This document shows, one piece after another, positions 15,018-24,347 of a DNA stretch of 34,607 nucleotides. The first letter of the stretch is position 1. Every line of letters begins with the position of its first letter. This stretch comes from an uncultured Pseudomonadales bacterium (lineage in GTDB: Bacteria; Pseudomonadota; Gammaproteobacteria; Pseudomonadales; UBA7434). The notes beneath the pieces are model-generated. The model ran no database searches. It was not told the DNA's origin and saw only the letters and a list, made by a program, of their open reading frames with translations. The stretch is taken from contig CAJQKT010000014.1 of assembly GCA_905478995.1 (NCBI GenBank), positions 1 to 34,607 on the forward strand. The letters are read 5' to 3'. A program made the translations under genes and the position numbers.

Positions 15018-17684
15018 TCAACTGCGCGCCCGCCCATATCGCTGAGCTACACCTGTCAACAACAATGCCGCAAATCCTAGCAGTCCAAAAAGCGGCGCAA
15101 CAAGAGGCACGTCTATGGGGCTTTGCCCCACCAGCAACATTGCACTGGTGGGCGAAACGTTACCGGCAGCATCAACCGACTCAACTCGATACTCGGCTGT
15201 GTCACCCAGCGCTAAGCCAGTGTCGCTCCATTCGTTGCCGCTAGTCGTCGCAATGAGCACACCGTTGCGATAAATTCGATACCTAATCACACCAATAGCC
15301 GCTTCGGCGGGCGTCCAGCGCAGCACCACTTCTAACGGGTTTACAACAGGTGCTACTAACAGTGTGGGCGGCTGCGGCGGTGTGGTATTACAACTGCTTT
15401 GCAACGATTCAGCTTGGCTGAAAGCTCGATCCCAGGTAAAGGAATTCCCGTCAGAAAAATAATAGTAAACAACGCCCCCCGCCGTGATTGCTACGGTGAT
15501 ACCGCCATAGCCAGACAAGTAAGGAACCATCGTTGAGCAACCTGCCTCGGCTGTTTTATCTTGCCCCCAAAAACTGGTGTTGTAGTTACCCAACTCCGAC
15601 CACGGCAAACCTAGGTCGCTGGGGTCGGCAAACTTGGCCGCGGCCAGCGCCTCGGGGGCCAACACCTGCAGCCCATTTATGCGGCCATGATCCACACCCA
15701 GAAAAACCGCCAGCTTCGCTACGTCATCACGCACGTAAGAAAGCCCATAACCGCCAAAAGGCTGCTTCACTGGGTCGTAGGTGCGCCTCGTTGTTTTGCT
15801 CCCTACATCCAACCCAAGTGGTGTCCACATGTCACCAACCACTACGTCGTCAAACACATCGGCACACCACCCTTCTTGCTCACGCAAAAAGCGCTGGGCT
15901 GCCGTTGTTGCAAGATAAGTATCGGTTGTGTGGTAGTGCATTTGCGTACCCGGTGTAGCGCTGCGCGGGTAACGACTCACTGAATAATCAAGCTTTTCGG
16001 CATGGGTCTCTGGCAAAAAGAAATCGTTAGTAGATACAGAGCTTTCATCGGCAATATAACCGGACAATCGAAAGTTACCGGTGGCCATATCCAGCGCATG
16101 CTCAACGCTCACGCCACTCCAATCACTTTGTGGGTCGGCCGCCGCCGCAGGAATCCAGTCAACAAGACTCTCAGACAAAAATCCGGGATAACGATACTCA
16201 AGGCGCATTGAAGCGGCGCCCGCAAAGGTTGTTTTAGCAGTAGAGTACGATGGCAAGCGCAGTGAATCACAGTAGGGGTGCGCCCCAGCACGCGTTGCAC
16301 AGCCTGCCACGTAATGCACCCCGCCAAACACCACGCCATAAACTGTCATATCGTTGGCGGCAACCTCCGATGAGTGCCCAAACTCATCAGGGTCGATACT
16401 GGGATAATCAACGGCCAGTGCCGCTATAGGTTTTTGCGGCATGCGCCCTGCCAGCTGCTCTTGGTGGGAGCCTTTCAGGGAGAGCGCATTGACAACAGTA
16501 CTGGGCGTGTACTGCGCGTCGAGCAAACCCCACATATTAAATTGATAATACGCGCAGGTTTCAGACGCAATTTGATAAGCGACCTTCGACACTTGCGAGC
16601 CGTCAAACAGGAATGTGAGCAAGCCATTATGCACGCAATTAGAGTTGCGCTGCTGTAATGAAAATGGCATGGCTATGCGACTCCAGCCATTATCACCCAC
16701 CTCTGACCAGATGCGCCCCGGCTCTAAAATAAACTCCCAATAAGGATGCGATGCCAGCACAATGCCCCGCTGTACAGGGATAATGTGCGAACCCGTTTGC
16801 ACAAACTCACTATTGAATTCAGGCAGATGCTTGCGTGGGTCATCACCGTTACCGGTATAAGCGAAGTCATCGAGTAATTCACTAAAAGACCCCGAGCTAG
16901 CCTCGGCAAACAGTTCAAGCCGCCCCTCAAACTGATGCAAAGGTGGAGCCGCATCGGCCGGCATAGCAAATGCTGAACTGGCTACCAGCGACGAAGGCGC
17001 GGGGCCTGAATTGAGTACTGTTGACGTCAGTTGCGTGCGCGCAGCAAGTCCCAAGCCATTTAACGGATCGAAATTAACGACATACTGGTCGTAATTATTC
17101 TGGCCGCCGCTGTTTGGCACGGTTGCCGCATCACACGCAGGCAAGCCAATAGCAAAGCCGCTTACAGCGACATCCTCGGCGTAACAATTATCGGAAAGTG
17201 CGTTACTGGCATTGCGGTAACGGAGTATCAGGTTTGGGTTATTAGCATAAGCAGGAAGCGCTTGCTCAACCCAGCGAAAATCACCGTCATCATCACCGTC
17301 ACTAAGATTGATGAGCGATGAATAACTCGCACCGCCGTCGGTAGAGACTTCAAACAAACAGCTGTCGGTCGTTTCGAGCAGACGCGCGGCCAAAAAACCA
17401 CTCACACTCACTGAATCGTAGCCGAGCGTTGAAATAGCACGGGTGATTGAGCCTGGCCCCCGCAAACGAACCGAGTTGGCAACGAGCACATGAAGGTCGT
17501 CAGCAACCACGTTGCCACTGACCGACCAATCCGCATAGCCAGCATCAAAGTTATCAAACAAAAGAGGGTCGGCAAACACCAAGCGTGCCTGCATTACCAT
17601 CAGAGCGAATGCAACAGCACATGGGCCTAGGCACACACGAAAAAAAAGAGCAAAATCTCTAAGCGAAACACGCGTGTCATGCAT
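15018..17684 (-). CDS. Large exported SxxK serine hydrolase (beta-lactamase/esterase-like) with FnIII and sorting-like C-terminus
   Basis: The 888-residue protein has a signal peptide ending near residue 39 (VFADP). Residues 40-178 form a beta-rich domain like lectin or MAM modules (LFDNFDAGYADW to YAEDVAVSGF). The catalytic-looking region at about 290-760 has Ser481-Thr-Ala-Lys484 (SxxK), Tyr584-His-Thr (YxN-like) in PGTQMHYHTTDTYLA, and GYGG (725-728) at the place of the third motif. This set suits class C beta-lactamase-fold esterases or peptidases, not true antibiotic resistance. A fibronectin III-like domain spans about 771-852. The tail (860-888) is a hydrophobic helix followed by QRYGRARS, resembling exosortase or rhombosortase sorting signals. 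It lies 48 bases after the haloperoxidase-like gene, so the two are probably one operon. The substrate is unknown. Confidence 0.75.
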   Translation of the reverse strand: MHDTRVSLRDFALFFRVCLGPCAVAFALMVMQARLVFADPLLFDNFDAGYADWSVSGNVVADDLHVLVANSVRLRGPGSITRAISTLGYDSVSVSGFLAARLLETTDSCLFEVSTDGGASYSSLINLSDGDDDGDFRWVEQALPAYANNPNLILRYRNASNALSDNCYAEDVAVSGFAIGLPACDAATVPNSGGQNNYDQYVVNFDPLNGLGLAARTQLTSTVLNSGPAPSSLVASSAFAMPADAAPPLHQFEGRLELFAEASSGSFSELLDDFAYTGNGDDPRKHLPEFNSEFVQTGSHIIPVQRGIVLASHPYWEFILEPGRIWSEVGDNGWSRIAMPFSLQQRNSNCVHNGLLTFLFDGSQVSKVAYQIASETCAYYQFNMWGLLDAQYTPSTVVNALSLKGSHQEQLAGRMPQKPIAALAVDYPSIDPDEFGHSSEVAANDMTVYGVVFGGVHYVAGCATRAGAHPYCDSLRLPSYSTAKTTFAGAASMRLEYRYPGFLSESLVDWIPAAAADPQSDWSGVSVEHALDMATGNFRLSGYIADESSVSTNDFFLPETHAEKLDYSVSRYPRSATPGTQMHYHTTDTYLATTAAQRFLREQEGWCADVFDDVVVGDMWTPLGLDVGSKTTRRTYDPVKQPFGGYGLSYVRDDVAKLAVFLGVDHGRINGLQVLAPEALAAAKFADPSDLGLPWSELGNYNTSFWGQDKTAEAGCSTMVPYLSGYGGITVAITAGGVVYYYFSDGNSFTWDRAFSQAESLQSSCNTTPPQPPTLLVAPVVNPLEVVLRWTPAEAAIGVIRYRIYRNGVLIATTSGNEWSDTGLALGDTAEYRVESVDAAGNVSPTSAMLLVGQSPIDVPLVAPLFGLLGFAALLLTGVAQRYGRARS

Positions 17685-17732
17685 TGACAGCCCTGCTAAT
17701 TTTTAATGCCTCAAATTTAAAGGCTCTAGCGC

Positions 17733-20360
17733 TTATAAAGTCTCTATCGTTAGTTGCTCTAATGGCCAATGGCCATCGATAGAAACCACCCGCTTTTTAC
17801 CCAACTTTAGCAGCGTCTTAGGCCCGGCTACAAACTTAACCGATAAAGGCTTGCCAATGGCGCTATTCCAAGCACCGCGGCCAATGGTTATTGTCTCGCC
17901 TAGCTCGTAATCGCGAATTTTAAGCCGAGCATCGCCACTTAGCACAAACGTATCCTGGCCGTATCCACCAAACAACTCTACCGATTTCACCCGCGAGCTT
18001 GTGCCGGAGTTTAAGGTGTCGTCGCCATAGAACCCATAGACCTCTGCGTGACGACGAGTAACGTTATGCGCCGAAAGCTCATCGGCACTCATCGTACCGA
18101 ATAAAAGTTTGGGCGACTTTTCAAACCAAACGGCTGAAAAGTCAGGAGTGCTTACTGCATTACCACGCATCAGTGCCTTAACTTTTGCCAGTGATGCGTG
18201 GCCAATCTCAATACCAAATTTCAAGCCGATCCAATTACCCTCTTGCATATGGATACCGCCATACAAACGCGACATGCCCGCTTCTTCAGCGGCGAGCGAT
18301 AAATATTCCCAAGACAAATCGGTAAACTCGTTACCATTGGAAGGATCGCCATCAAAGCCATCATCCAGATCAAAACGTGAATTGAATGAATGCGATTGAT
18401 AACCAAAATAATTAGATGCGAACGTTTCCTTTAACACGGTACTTGCGGCATAACTAAAAGAGGAGTGACCCGAGGGAATATCGGGGAACGGCGGTGTAAA
18501 GTTTCGGCGTAGCTGGTAGGGAAACCAAACGTCGCGATCATCGGTGCCGGCCAATACTTCACCCCTAAATGACGGGACATTACTACCAAAAAACAATTGG
18601 TTGATTACCGTAAATGGCCGAACGCTGTCAAAATGAAACTTCGAATCCCATGATGCAATACCGGCATCAAAAACAGCTTGGCTCAAACTCATGGTAATAG
18701 TGAGCGCCGTTTTCAAATCAGTATCGGCTTGCTCAATGAGGTCAATGGATGCATCGAGCCACCAGCCTGGCGGGTACTGCGTGTTATCGCCTAGCTCCCA
18801 GTATTCAGACTGCGCTCGTTGAATGTCTCCACCCTCAACGCCGTCAACCATTTTTGCAGCAAACTGCGTAACTTGAATCGTCTCTTCTACAAACTTTTCA
18901 TCCAGCTCGCCATTTGCATTGTAGGGCGTCAAGATACTTGATGGCCTCAAATAGCTGCCTTGCGGAAGCGCAAAGGGCACCACACTACCCCAATGTGACG
19001 TTAGCGGCACTTGAGTGCCACCATCGTTAGCGCCTGGGAAAATACCCCATTCGCTTAATGACTGCCAGGCACCTGAGAGTTTAATGGCGCCACTGGCGAC
19101 GGCCGGATTCACAACCATTGTTTCAGGTGATGCCACGGCTAATACACCATTCGCATCCCATGAAGCGCCTACAGACTGTGCTGCAGTTACCGGGTCAAAT
19201 TCTGGAAACGTATACTTTGGGTATAGTACCCCGTCACTATCGGTGTATTCGGTTTGATTGTAAAAATTGATTTTATTTCTTTGCTCTCGCTCAGGCCTCG
19301 GCAGCGCCCAAGGAGTGGGTTCAAATATAACCTGCGAGTCGGCATAGTCATTAGCTACCTGAGAACCGTCAGAGAAAGCAAAGGCCAGTAGCTGTTGAGC
19401 TAATTCTTTGGCTTCCGCTCTGACGCTGGCTAACTGCGCTACTGCATTTTCATCGATAAGACGGCTGGCGGCTTTTTCTGCCGACCTATTTAGCAACGCA
19501 TCGGCCTGTGCAGTCATTTCTGCTCTTAATACCTCAGCATCTTCTCCGGTATCAATTTCTAAATACTTTTGCCTGAGCATAGTAGTGTCGCCTGCAGCAA
19601 ATTCGTAAAAAACGTCGTAAGCTGCGCTTGCCATTGCATATTCTTGCAAAGTGGCTCGGGTGTTTCCTCTTGGGTAATCGTCCACAAGATCTGCATTGAC
19701 CAGCCAACCCAGAGCTTGCTTATCAAAGGCAGCCCAAGCGCTATACAGCGCAGTATTCATGTAGGCTGTGAATCGACCCGATATAGTAGGCCCCCGCTCA
19801 GACCGCTTAATCAACTCCAAAGCCAGGGCGTTCCAATCGCGGACAACCGTCGCGTCGATAACTGGATTGACTTGGATGCTGACTGTGTCGGTGACTTTTA
19901 CGTACTTCTTGTCTTTTTTATCTTTTTTATGCTTAACGACCAGCTTAAATACCAGTGTTTGTGGGCTAGTGACCTGCGGTGCCATAAACCATGCGTTGCG
20001 GCGGTTTAACTTCTTCAGGTCAACAGGCTCACCAGAAACCTGCTTCCACTTAATGGATTTTTTACCTCCGCCCGTTACAGTGCCTTTGAGTACGACAGCT
20101 TTGTCCGCCAAAACAGACTGATCGTTTCCTGCACAAACAAGAGGTGGGGATTTATCCGATGAAGTTGAACCTTTGCTGCTTTTTTTAGATTGAGCCGCTT
20201 CCTTAGAGTTGCTGTCTTTAATTTCATCGCATCGAGAATCGGTTTCGGTAACGGCCACATCACCCTGTTTGTATTCGCTTAACGAACTGTTGTTGGCATA
20301 CGCTTGGTTTGAACTAACGAAAACAAACAGGCAGGCAAAGCAGGTGACTAGTAGCTTCAT
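17733..20360 (-). CDS. Exported vanadium-dependent haloperoxidase-like protein with Ig/PKD-like and RTX-like regions
   Basis: The 875-residue protein has a signal peptide (cleavage about 22, AYANN), a Ser/Lys-rich linker (45-71) and an Ig/PKD-like domain (72-167), then a large helical domain. All vanadate-site residues of haloperoxidases are present with the right spacing: Lys574 and Arg581 (KxxxxxxRP), Ser630-Gly631-His632 (PSGH), and Arg698 and His704 (SRxxxGxH). The spacings between K353/R360, S402/G403/H404 and R490/H496 of the reference chloroperoxidase are matched. Such enzymes oxidise halides with hydrogen peroxide to hypohalous acid; a phosphatase activity of the shared PAP2 fold is the alternative. 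Residues 773-812 carry two RTX-like turns (YGDDTLNSG, GGYGQDTF), suggesting calcium binding and possibly type I export, although a Sec signal is present. The serine hydrolase gene follows. Confidence 0.88.
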   Translation of the reverse strand: MKLLVTCFACLFVFVSSNQAYANNSSLSEYKQGDVAVTETDSRCDEIKDSNSKEAAQSKKSSKGSTSSDKSPPLVCAGNDQSVLADKAVVLKGTVTGGGKKSIKWKQVSGEPVDLKKLNRRNAWFMAPQVTSPQTLVFKLVVKHKKDKKDKKYVKVTDTVSIQVNPVIDATVVRDWNALALELIKRSERGPTISGRFTAYMNTALYSAWAAFDKQALGWLVNADLVDDYPRGNTRATLQEYAMASAAYDVFYEFAAGDTTMLRQKYLEIDTGEDAEVLRAEMTAQADALLNRSAEKAASRLIDENAVAQLASVRAEAKELAQQLLAFAFSDGSQVANDYADSQVIFEPTPWALPRPEREQRNKINFYNQTEYTDSDGVLYPKYTFPEFDPVTAAQSVGASWDANGVLAVASPETMVVNPAVASGAIKLSGAWQSLSEWGIFPGANDGGTQVPLTSHWGSVVPFALPQGSYLRPSSILTPYNANGELDEKFVEETIQVTQFAAKMVDGVEGGDIQRAQSEYWELGDNTQYPPGWWLDASIDLIEQADTDLKTALTITMSLSQAVFDAGIASWDSKFHFDSVRPFTVINQLFFGSNVPSFRGEVLAGTDDRDVWFPYQLRRNFTPPFPDIPSGHSSFSYAASTVLKETFASNYFGYQSHSFNSRFDLDDGFDGDPSNGNEFTDLSWEYLSLAAEEAGMSRLYGGIHMQEGNWIGLKFGIEIGHASLAKVKALMRGNAVSTPDFSAVWFEKSPKLLFGTMSADELSAHNVTRRHAEVYGFYGDDTLNSGTSSRVKSVELFGGYGQDTFVLSGDARLKIRDYELGETITIGRGAWNSAIGKPLSVKFVAGPKTLLKLGKKRVVSIDGHWPLEQLTIETL

Positions 20361-20634
20361 GATCTCTCCAGGTTGATTTTGACTTTATATGCACCGACTT
20401 CTAACGAGTTAGCTACATTTTGATCAAGTTTATGCGGAGAAAACAATTAACGAAAGACCGGGGCGCCAAAAGTATTGAAAAATGCCACATTCATTTTTAT
20501 GAAATTTATTATTATTTAATCAAGATGGATAAATAACACACCAATGCAGTACATAAAAAATACAAGGCAGCCCATTTTTTAAACGATATTCATTAGGCGG
20601 GCAGAGAAAGAGCGTATTGCATACAAATGAGTAA

Positions 20635-21504
20635 TCAAGGCTTCCCGGCGTGCGCGGCGGCAACGCGCGCATACTCAATTTTTCCGGAAGGTGACTGCGC
20701 AGCCTCTAACGGATCGGCAGAGCTTGCAGTCACGACAAACAAGGTTTTACCATCATCGCCACCCAACATACAGGCAAAACACAGCTGGCTAGTTTGCACG
20801 CGCTCTACAATGGCTCCACCCTCCGCCACCAGCAGTGCCTCAGGAGCAACCGCGTTAGCTACCCACACACGGTTATTCTCATCTAAACAAATTCCATCGG
20901 GAAAGACACCGTCTAACGATGCCCACACGCGGCGATGCGTGAGCGTCTTATCGGCGGCAATGGTGAAGGCGGTTAGGCAATTGCCGAGCGTTTCGGCAAC
21001 AATTAACGTGGATCCGTCGGCTGTAATGACACTGCCATTAGGAAAGTGCAGGTCTTTAGCCGCCAAATGCACCGAGCCATCTGCATCAACGCGCACCAAA
21101 TTGGCTGTTGGATGATCCAGCAGCGCACTAGGACCCTGCGCTCTTAGCTTGGTATCTAAATCAAAACCAAAGTTACCCACCCAGGCACTACCTTGCCCAT
21201 CAACGACCATATCGTTGCACAAATACACGGTGAGTTCGCTAATATCGGCATGCAGCGCAAGTCCAGCTGGGTCTAAACGCTTGACGGCGCGCTCGCGCAT
21301 GGCCACGACCAGCAAGCGGCCATCGGGCAGCCAACCCAGACCTGAAGGCTGATCGTCTAGTTGAAGTTCGGTGCGCAAATTGCCACCCGTATCGACAGAG
21401 TGAACGGCATGACCATAAAAATCACTAAACCATAAGCGCCCTTCATGCCATCGAGGACCCTCACCAAAATAGATACCGTCTATTAGGGTTTTCGTAACCA
21501 TCAC
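20635..21504 (-). CDS. SMP-30/gluconolactonase/LRE-like family protein
   Basis: This 289-residue protein should be a six-bladed propeller lactonase that opens sugar or other lactones using a divalent metal. The family signs are the opening FGEGPRWHEGRLWFSDF, with the metal-binding Glu in GEGP, then LCNDMVVDGQGSAWVGNFG with its Asn, and the late block FPDGICLDENNRVWVAN with the metal-binding Asp. It has no signal peptide and is cytosolic. The start could be the first or second Met (ATG 21504 or 21501). It follows the semialdehyde dehydrogenase gene by 45 bases on the same strand, so the two probably share a transcript. The substrate lactone is not predictable. Confidence 0.87.
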   Translation of the reverse strand: MMVTKTLIDGIYFGEGPRWHEGRLWFSDFYGHAVHSVDTGGNLRTELQLDDQPSGLGWLPDGRLLVVAMRERAVKRLDPAGLALHADISELTVYLCNDMVVDGQGSAWVGNFGFDLDTKLRAQGPSALLDHPTANLVRVDADGSVHLAAKDLHFPNGSVITADGSTLIVAETLGNCLTAFTIAADKTLTHRRVWASLDGVFPDGICLDENNRVWVANAVAPEALLVAEGGAIVERVQTSQLCFACMLGGDDGKTLFVVTASSADPLEAAQSPSGKIEYARVAAAHAGKP

Positions 21505-21549
21505 AATCTCACAATACTCCGCACTGCACGCTGCCGATCTTTAACCTGA

Positions 21550-23049
21550 TTAATCCATCGCCTTAAAATTAAACTCACCACCTTGCTTAATACCTGAAGG
21601 CCAGCGTGAAGTAATGGTTTTCGTGCGCGTGTAAAACTTAAAAGCATCGGGGCCATGCTGGTTTAAATCACCAAACACTGATTTTTTCCAACCCCCAAAC
21701 GTGTGATAAGCCAACGGAACTGGGATAGGCACATTAATGCCTACCATACCCACATTAATTCGATGCGCGAAGTCGCGCGCTGCATCGCCATCGCGGGTAA
21801 AAATTGCCGTGCCGTTGCCGTATTCATGATCCATGGCCAAGCCTAAGGCCTCTTCATAGCTCGCAGCCCGGACAACGCTCAGTACAGGGCCAAAAATTTC
21901 TTTTTGATAAATATCCATTTTAGGTGTGACATGGTCGAATAAATGCGGGCCAACGAAAAAGCCCTCATCATGCCCAGGCAAATTAAAATCGCGGCCATCA
22001 ATCACCAACTCGGCACCCTGCTCAATACCACTTTCAACGAGTTTGAGAATATTTTGCTTGGCTGCAGCCGTCACCACCGGACCATAATCAACGCTACTAC
22101 CGCCGGTGTAGGGCCCTACGGTTAATTGTTGAACCCTCGGAATGAGTTTTGCAATTAAGCGATCAGCCGTTTCTTGGCCAACCGGTACAGCCACCGAAAT
22201 AGCCATACAGCGCTCACCCGCCGCGCCATATCCAGCGCCCACCAAGGCATCGGCCACTTGATCCATGTCGGCATCAGGCATAATAATCATATGGTTTTTA
22301 GCGCCGCCAAAGCACTGCACGCGCTTACCTTTGCTACAGCCGCGACCATAAATGTATTCGGCAATGGGCGTAGAACCCACAAAACCGATCGATTGAATAA
22401 CCGGATGATCAAGAATGGCATCGACAGCGGCTTTATCGCCATTAACCACTTGCAAAATACCTTGAGGCAAACCCGCCTCTTCAATCAGTTCGGCTAACAT
22501 CAATGGCACAGTGGGGTCACGCTCAGAGGGCTTTAGAATAAACGCATTGCCGCAGGCAATAGCTGGCGCGAACATCCACATGGGAATCATCGCCGGAAAA
22601 TTAAAGGGCGTAATGCCCGCGCTAACGCCCAGCGCTTGGCGCATGGAATACATATCAATACCCGGGCCTGCGCTGTCGGTGAACTCACCTTTCAACAGTT
22701 GCGGCGCACCAATGCAGTACTCAATGACTTCGAGCCCACGCTGAATATCGCCTTTGGCATCGGGCAGTGTTTTACCGTGCTCACGGCTCAGTGCTTCAGC
22801 CAGTTTGTCCATATCGCGATTAATTAAATCAACCAACTTCATCATAACGCGTGCTCGGCGCTGCGGGTTGACCGCCCCCCAAGCCACTTGCGCTTGAGCC
22901 GCTATGGCAACGGCTTGCTCGACTTCTTCAGTCGACGCTAGAGGCACTTTAGCTTGCACTTCACCGGTTGCAGGATTGAACACATCGGCAAAACGACCAG
23001 ACGTCCCTTTAACATGAGCGCCGTTAATATAGTGCGTGAGTTCTTGCAT
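21550..23049 (-). CDS. mmsA: CoA-acylating methylmalonate-semialdehyde dehydrogenase
   Basis: The enzyme converts methylmalonate semialdehyde to propionyl-CoA, or malonate semialdehyde to acetyl-CoA, with NAD and CoA. It serves valine, pyrimidine and, in some bacteria, inositol breakdown. From ATG 23049 it has 499 residues, the usual family length; ATG 23094 would add 15 atypical residues and neither start shows a strong ribosome binding site. The start MQELTHYINGAHVKGTSGR is characteristic. GITPFNFPAMIPMWM marks the cofactor fold and GERCMA contains the catalytic cysteine (Cys281). The C-terminal region has the FGGWKKSVFGDLNQHGPD block of MmsA. The lactonase-like gene follows. No mmsB or iol genes are adjacent, so the pathway is not settled. 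Confidence 0.93.
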   Translation of the reverse strand: MQELTHYINGAHVKGTSGRFADVFNPATGEVQAKVPLASTEEVEQAVAIAAQAQVAWGAVNPQRRARVMMKLVDLINRDMDKLAEALSREHGKTLPDAKGDIQRGLEVIEYCIGAPQLLKGEFTDSAGPGIDMYSMRQALGVSAGITPFNFPAMIPMWMFAPAIACGNAFILKPSERDPTVPLMLAELIEEAGLPQGILQVVNGDKAAVDAILDHPVIQSIGFVGSTPIAEYIYGRGCSKGKRVQCFGGAKNHMIIMPDADMDQVADALVGAGYGAAGERCMAISVAVPVGQETADRLIAKLIPRVQQLTVGPYTGGSSVDYGPVVTAAAKQNILKLVESGIEQGAELVIDGRDFNLPGHDEGFFVGPHLFDHVTPKMDIYQKEIFGPVLSVVRAASYEEALGLAMDHEYGNGTAIFTRDGDAARDFAHRINVGMVGINVPIPVPLAYHTFGGWKKSVFGDLNQHGPDAFKFYTRTKTITSRWPSGIKQGGEFNFKAMD

Positions 23050-23329
23050 AGGCTGTGTCAAAATAAATATCTCGGCTGTTTGATGAGGTAACATAGATTG
23101 TGACTGTTCCGCCTAGTGAGCACATTAGCGTGTCAGTAACCTATGCAGGTAACTAACACTCAAGTCTGGGCTGCGGCGCGGAGCGAGTATAACACCTTGC
23201 AGGCGGCGCTTTTCTCTGACTGAACAACGCAAGATTAAAACATTGTCATCATCGCCCTATGTATGGCTGGGAACGGTAAGCGCAATTTGCCTAAGGTGAG
23301 TGCGCCACTTATTTATTTGAGGAGAATTT

Positions 23330-24004
23330 ATGGATTTTTCATCGTTTGCACAATCACGAAAAAGTGTTCGGGGCTTTCAAAAAAAACCCATACCAAAGGC
23401 CATCGTTGATGAAATTATCAACGTCGCAAAATGGGCACCCTCTTCTTACAATACGCAAACTTGGCGTGTACATGCAGTCACGGGCGAGGCTCTAGATAAA
23501 ATTCGCGAGGGCAACACCAACAACACCCTGGCAGGCAAACCGCATCAACGCGACTTTCCCTATAAAGAAGACTATGAAGGCGAACACCGGCGGCGGCAAA
23601 TTGATGTTGCCATACAGTTGTTCGAGGCCATGGGTATTGCGCGCGATGATAAAGAGAAACGCATGGATTGGATGTTACGTGGCTTTCGGCAATTCGATGC
23701 ACCCGTATCACTAGTGCTCACCTACGACAAGCATCTTGAACCGGCGGCGATCAGCCAATTTAGTTTAGGCTCGCTAGCCTACGGCATTGTGTTGGCAGCC
23801 TGGGAGCGCGGCATTGGTTGCGTAATTAACGGTCAAGGCATTATGCAATCGGATGTAGTGCACGAGCATGCCAATATTCCCGATGATGAAAGCATCATGA
23901 TATGTATTGCAATGGGCTATCCCGATGACAGCTTCGCGGCTAATGATGTGCGCTCAACGCGTGCCGACAACCAAGATTTTGTGCGTTACGTAGGATTTGA
24001 ATAA
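23330..24004 (+). CDS. Nitroreductase family protein
   Basis: This 224-residue FMN flavoprotein belongs to the family reducing nitroaromatics, quinones or enones with NAD(P)H. The N-terminal FMN phosphate-binding text SRKSVRGFQKKPI and the WAPSSYNTQTWRV block, with its Ser and Asn-Thr-Gln contact residues, are typical. The later LGSLAYGIVLAAWERGIGCVINGQG block is the dimer and FMN region, and ICIAMGYPDD ends the core. GAGGAG lies 6-7 bases before the ATG. The stop codon is one base from the convergent rhodanese gene's stop, so the two transcripts face each other. The natural substrate is unknown. Confidence 0.92.
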   Translation: MDFSSFAQSRKSVRGFQKKPIPKAIVDEIINVAKWAPSSYNTQTWRVHAVTGEALDKIREGNTNNTLAGKPHQRDFPYKEDYEGEHRRRQIDVAIQLFEAMGIARDDKEKRMDWMLRGFRQFDAPVSLVLTYDKHLEPAAISQFSLGSLAYGIVLAAWERGIGCVINGQGIMQSDVVHEHANIPDDESIMICIAMGYPDDSFAANDVRSTRADNQDFVRYVGFE

Positions 24005-24005
24005 A

Positions 24006-24347
24006 CTATAGGGGTTGTTCAGTCAGGCCGCGAGCACTGCGCGCATCATCAATACCACCCATGTTAAACACATGGGTGTACCCCGCTTCTTGCAATGCCG
24101 TCATCGCCTTACCCGCTCGGCCACCACTGCGACAATACAGGCGAATCTCGGTACTCTTATCGGGAAACAACGCGTCGGCCTTTGCAACAATCTCGTCATA
24201 GGAAATGCGCACATCGCCATCAATGCGGTCAATCATATGCTCGGCTGAGCTGCGCACATCAATCCACACCGCATCGGCTTGCGCGCCCAAGCAAAAGCCC
24301 AGAGCAACGAATACTAAAAAAAACCTTCTGCATTGTTTGGCAAGCAT
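24006..24347 (-). CDS. Periplasmic rhodanese-domain sulfurtransferase, PspE-like
   Basis: The 113-residue protein starts at ATG 24347, which has GAGG eight bases upstream; a GTG at 24356 lies nearer and overlaps that site. The signal peptide ends about residue 25 (LGAQADA). One rhodanese domain follows: WIDVRSSAEH at the start, and the active-site loop CRSGGRAG with Cys72 as the sulfur-accepting residue. PspE-type proteins are single-domain periplasmic thiosulfate:cyanide sulfurtransferases. The length and export signal fit that group better than cytosolic GlpE. It is probably monocistronic; a leftward terminator 130 bases upstream (24477-24506) insulates it from anything further right. Confidence 0.88.
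   Translation of the reverse strand: MLAKQCRRFFLVFVALGFCLGAQADAVWIDVRSSAEHMIDRIDGDVRISYDEIVAKADALFPDKSTEIRLYCRSGGRAGKAMTALQEAGYTHVFNMGGIDDARSARGLTEQPL

Noticed and set aside
15533-15983. Long plus-strand frames inside the serine hydrolase gene
   Set aside because: Antisense shadows, rich in Pro, His and Arg, with no ribosome binding site; the minus-strand frame has catalytic motifs.
15018-17684. Reading the SxxK protein as an antibiotic-resistance beta-lactamase
   Set aside because: The protein is far larger than class C beta-lactamases, is multidomain with a sorting-like tail, and its second and third motifs deviate (YHT and GYGG), so an esterase or peptidase-like role is more likely.
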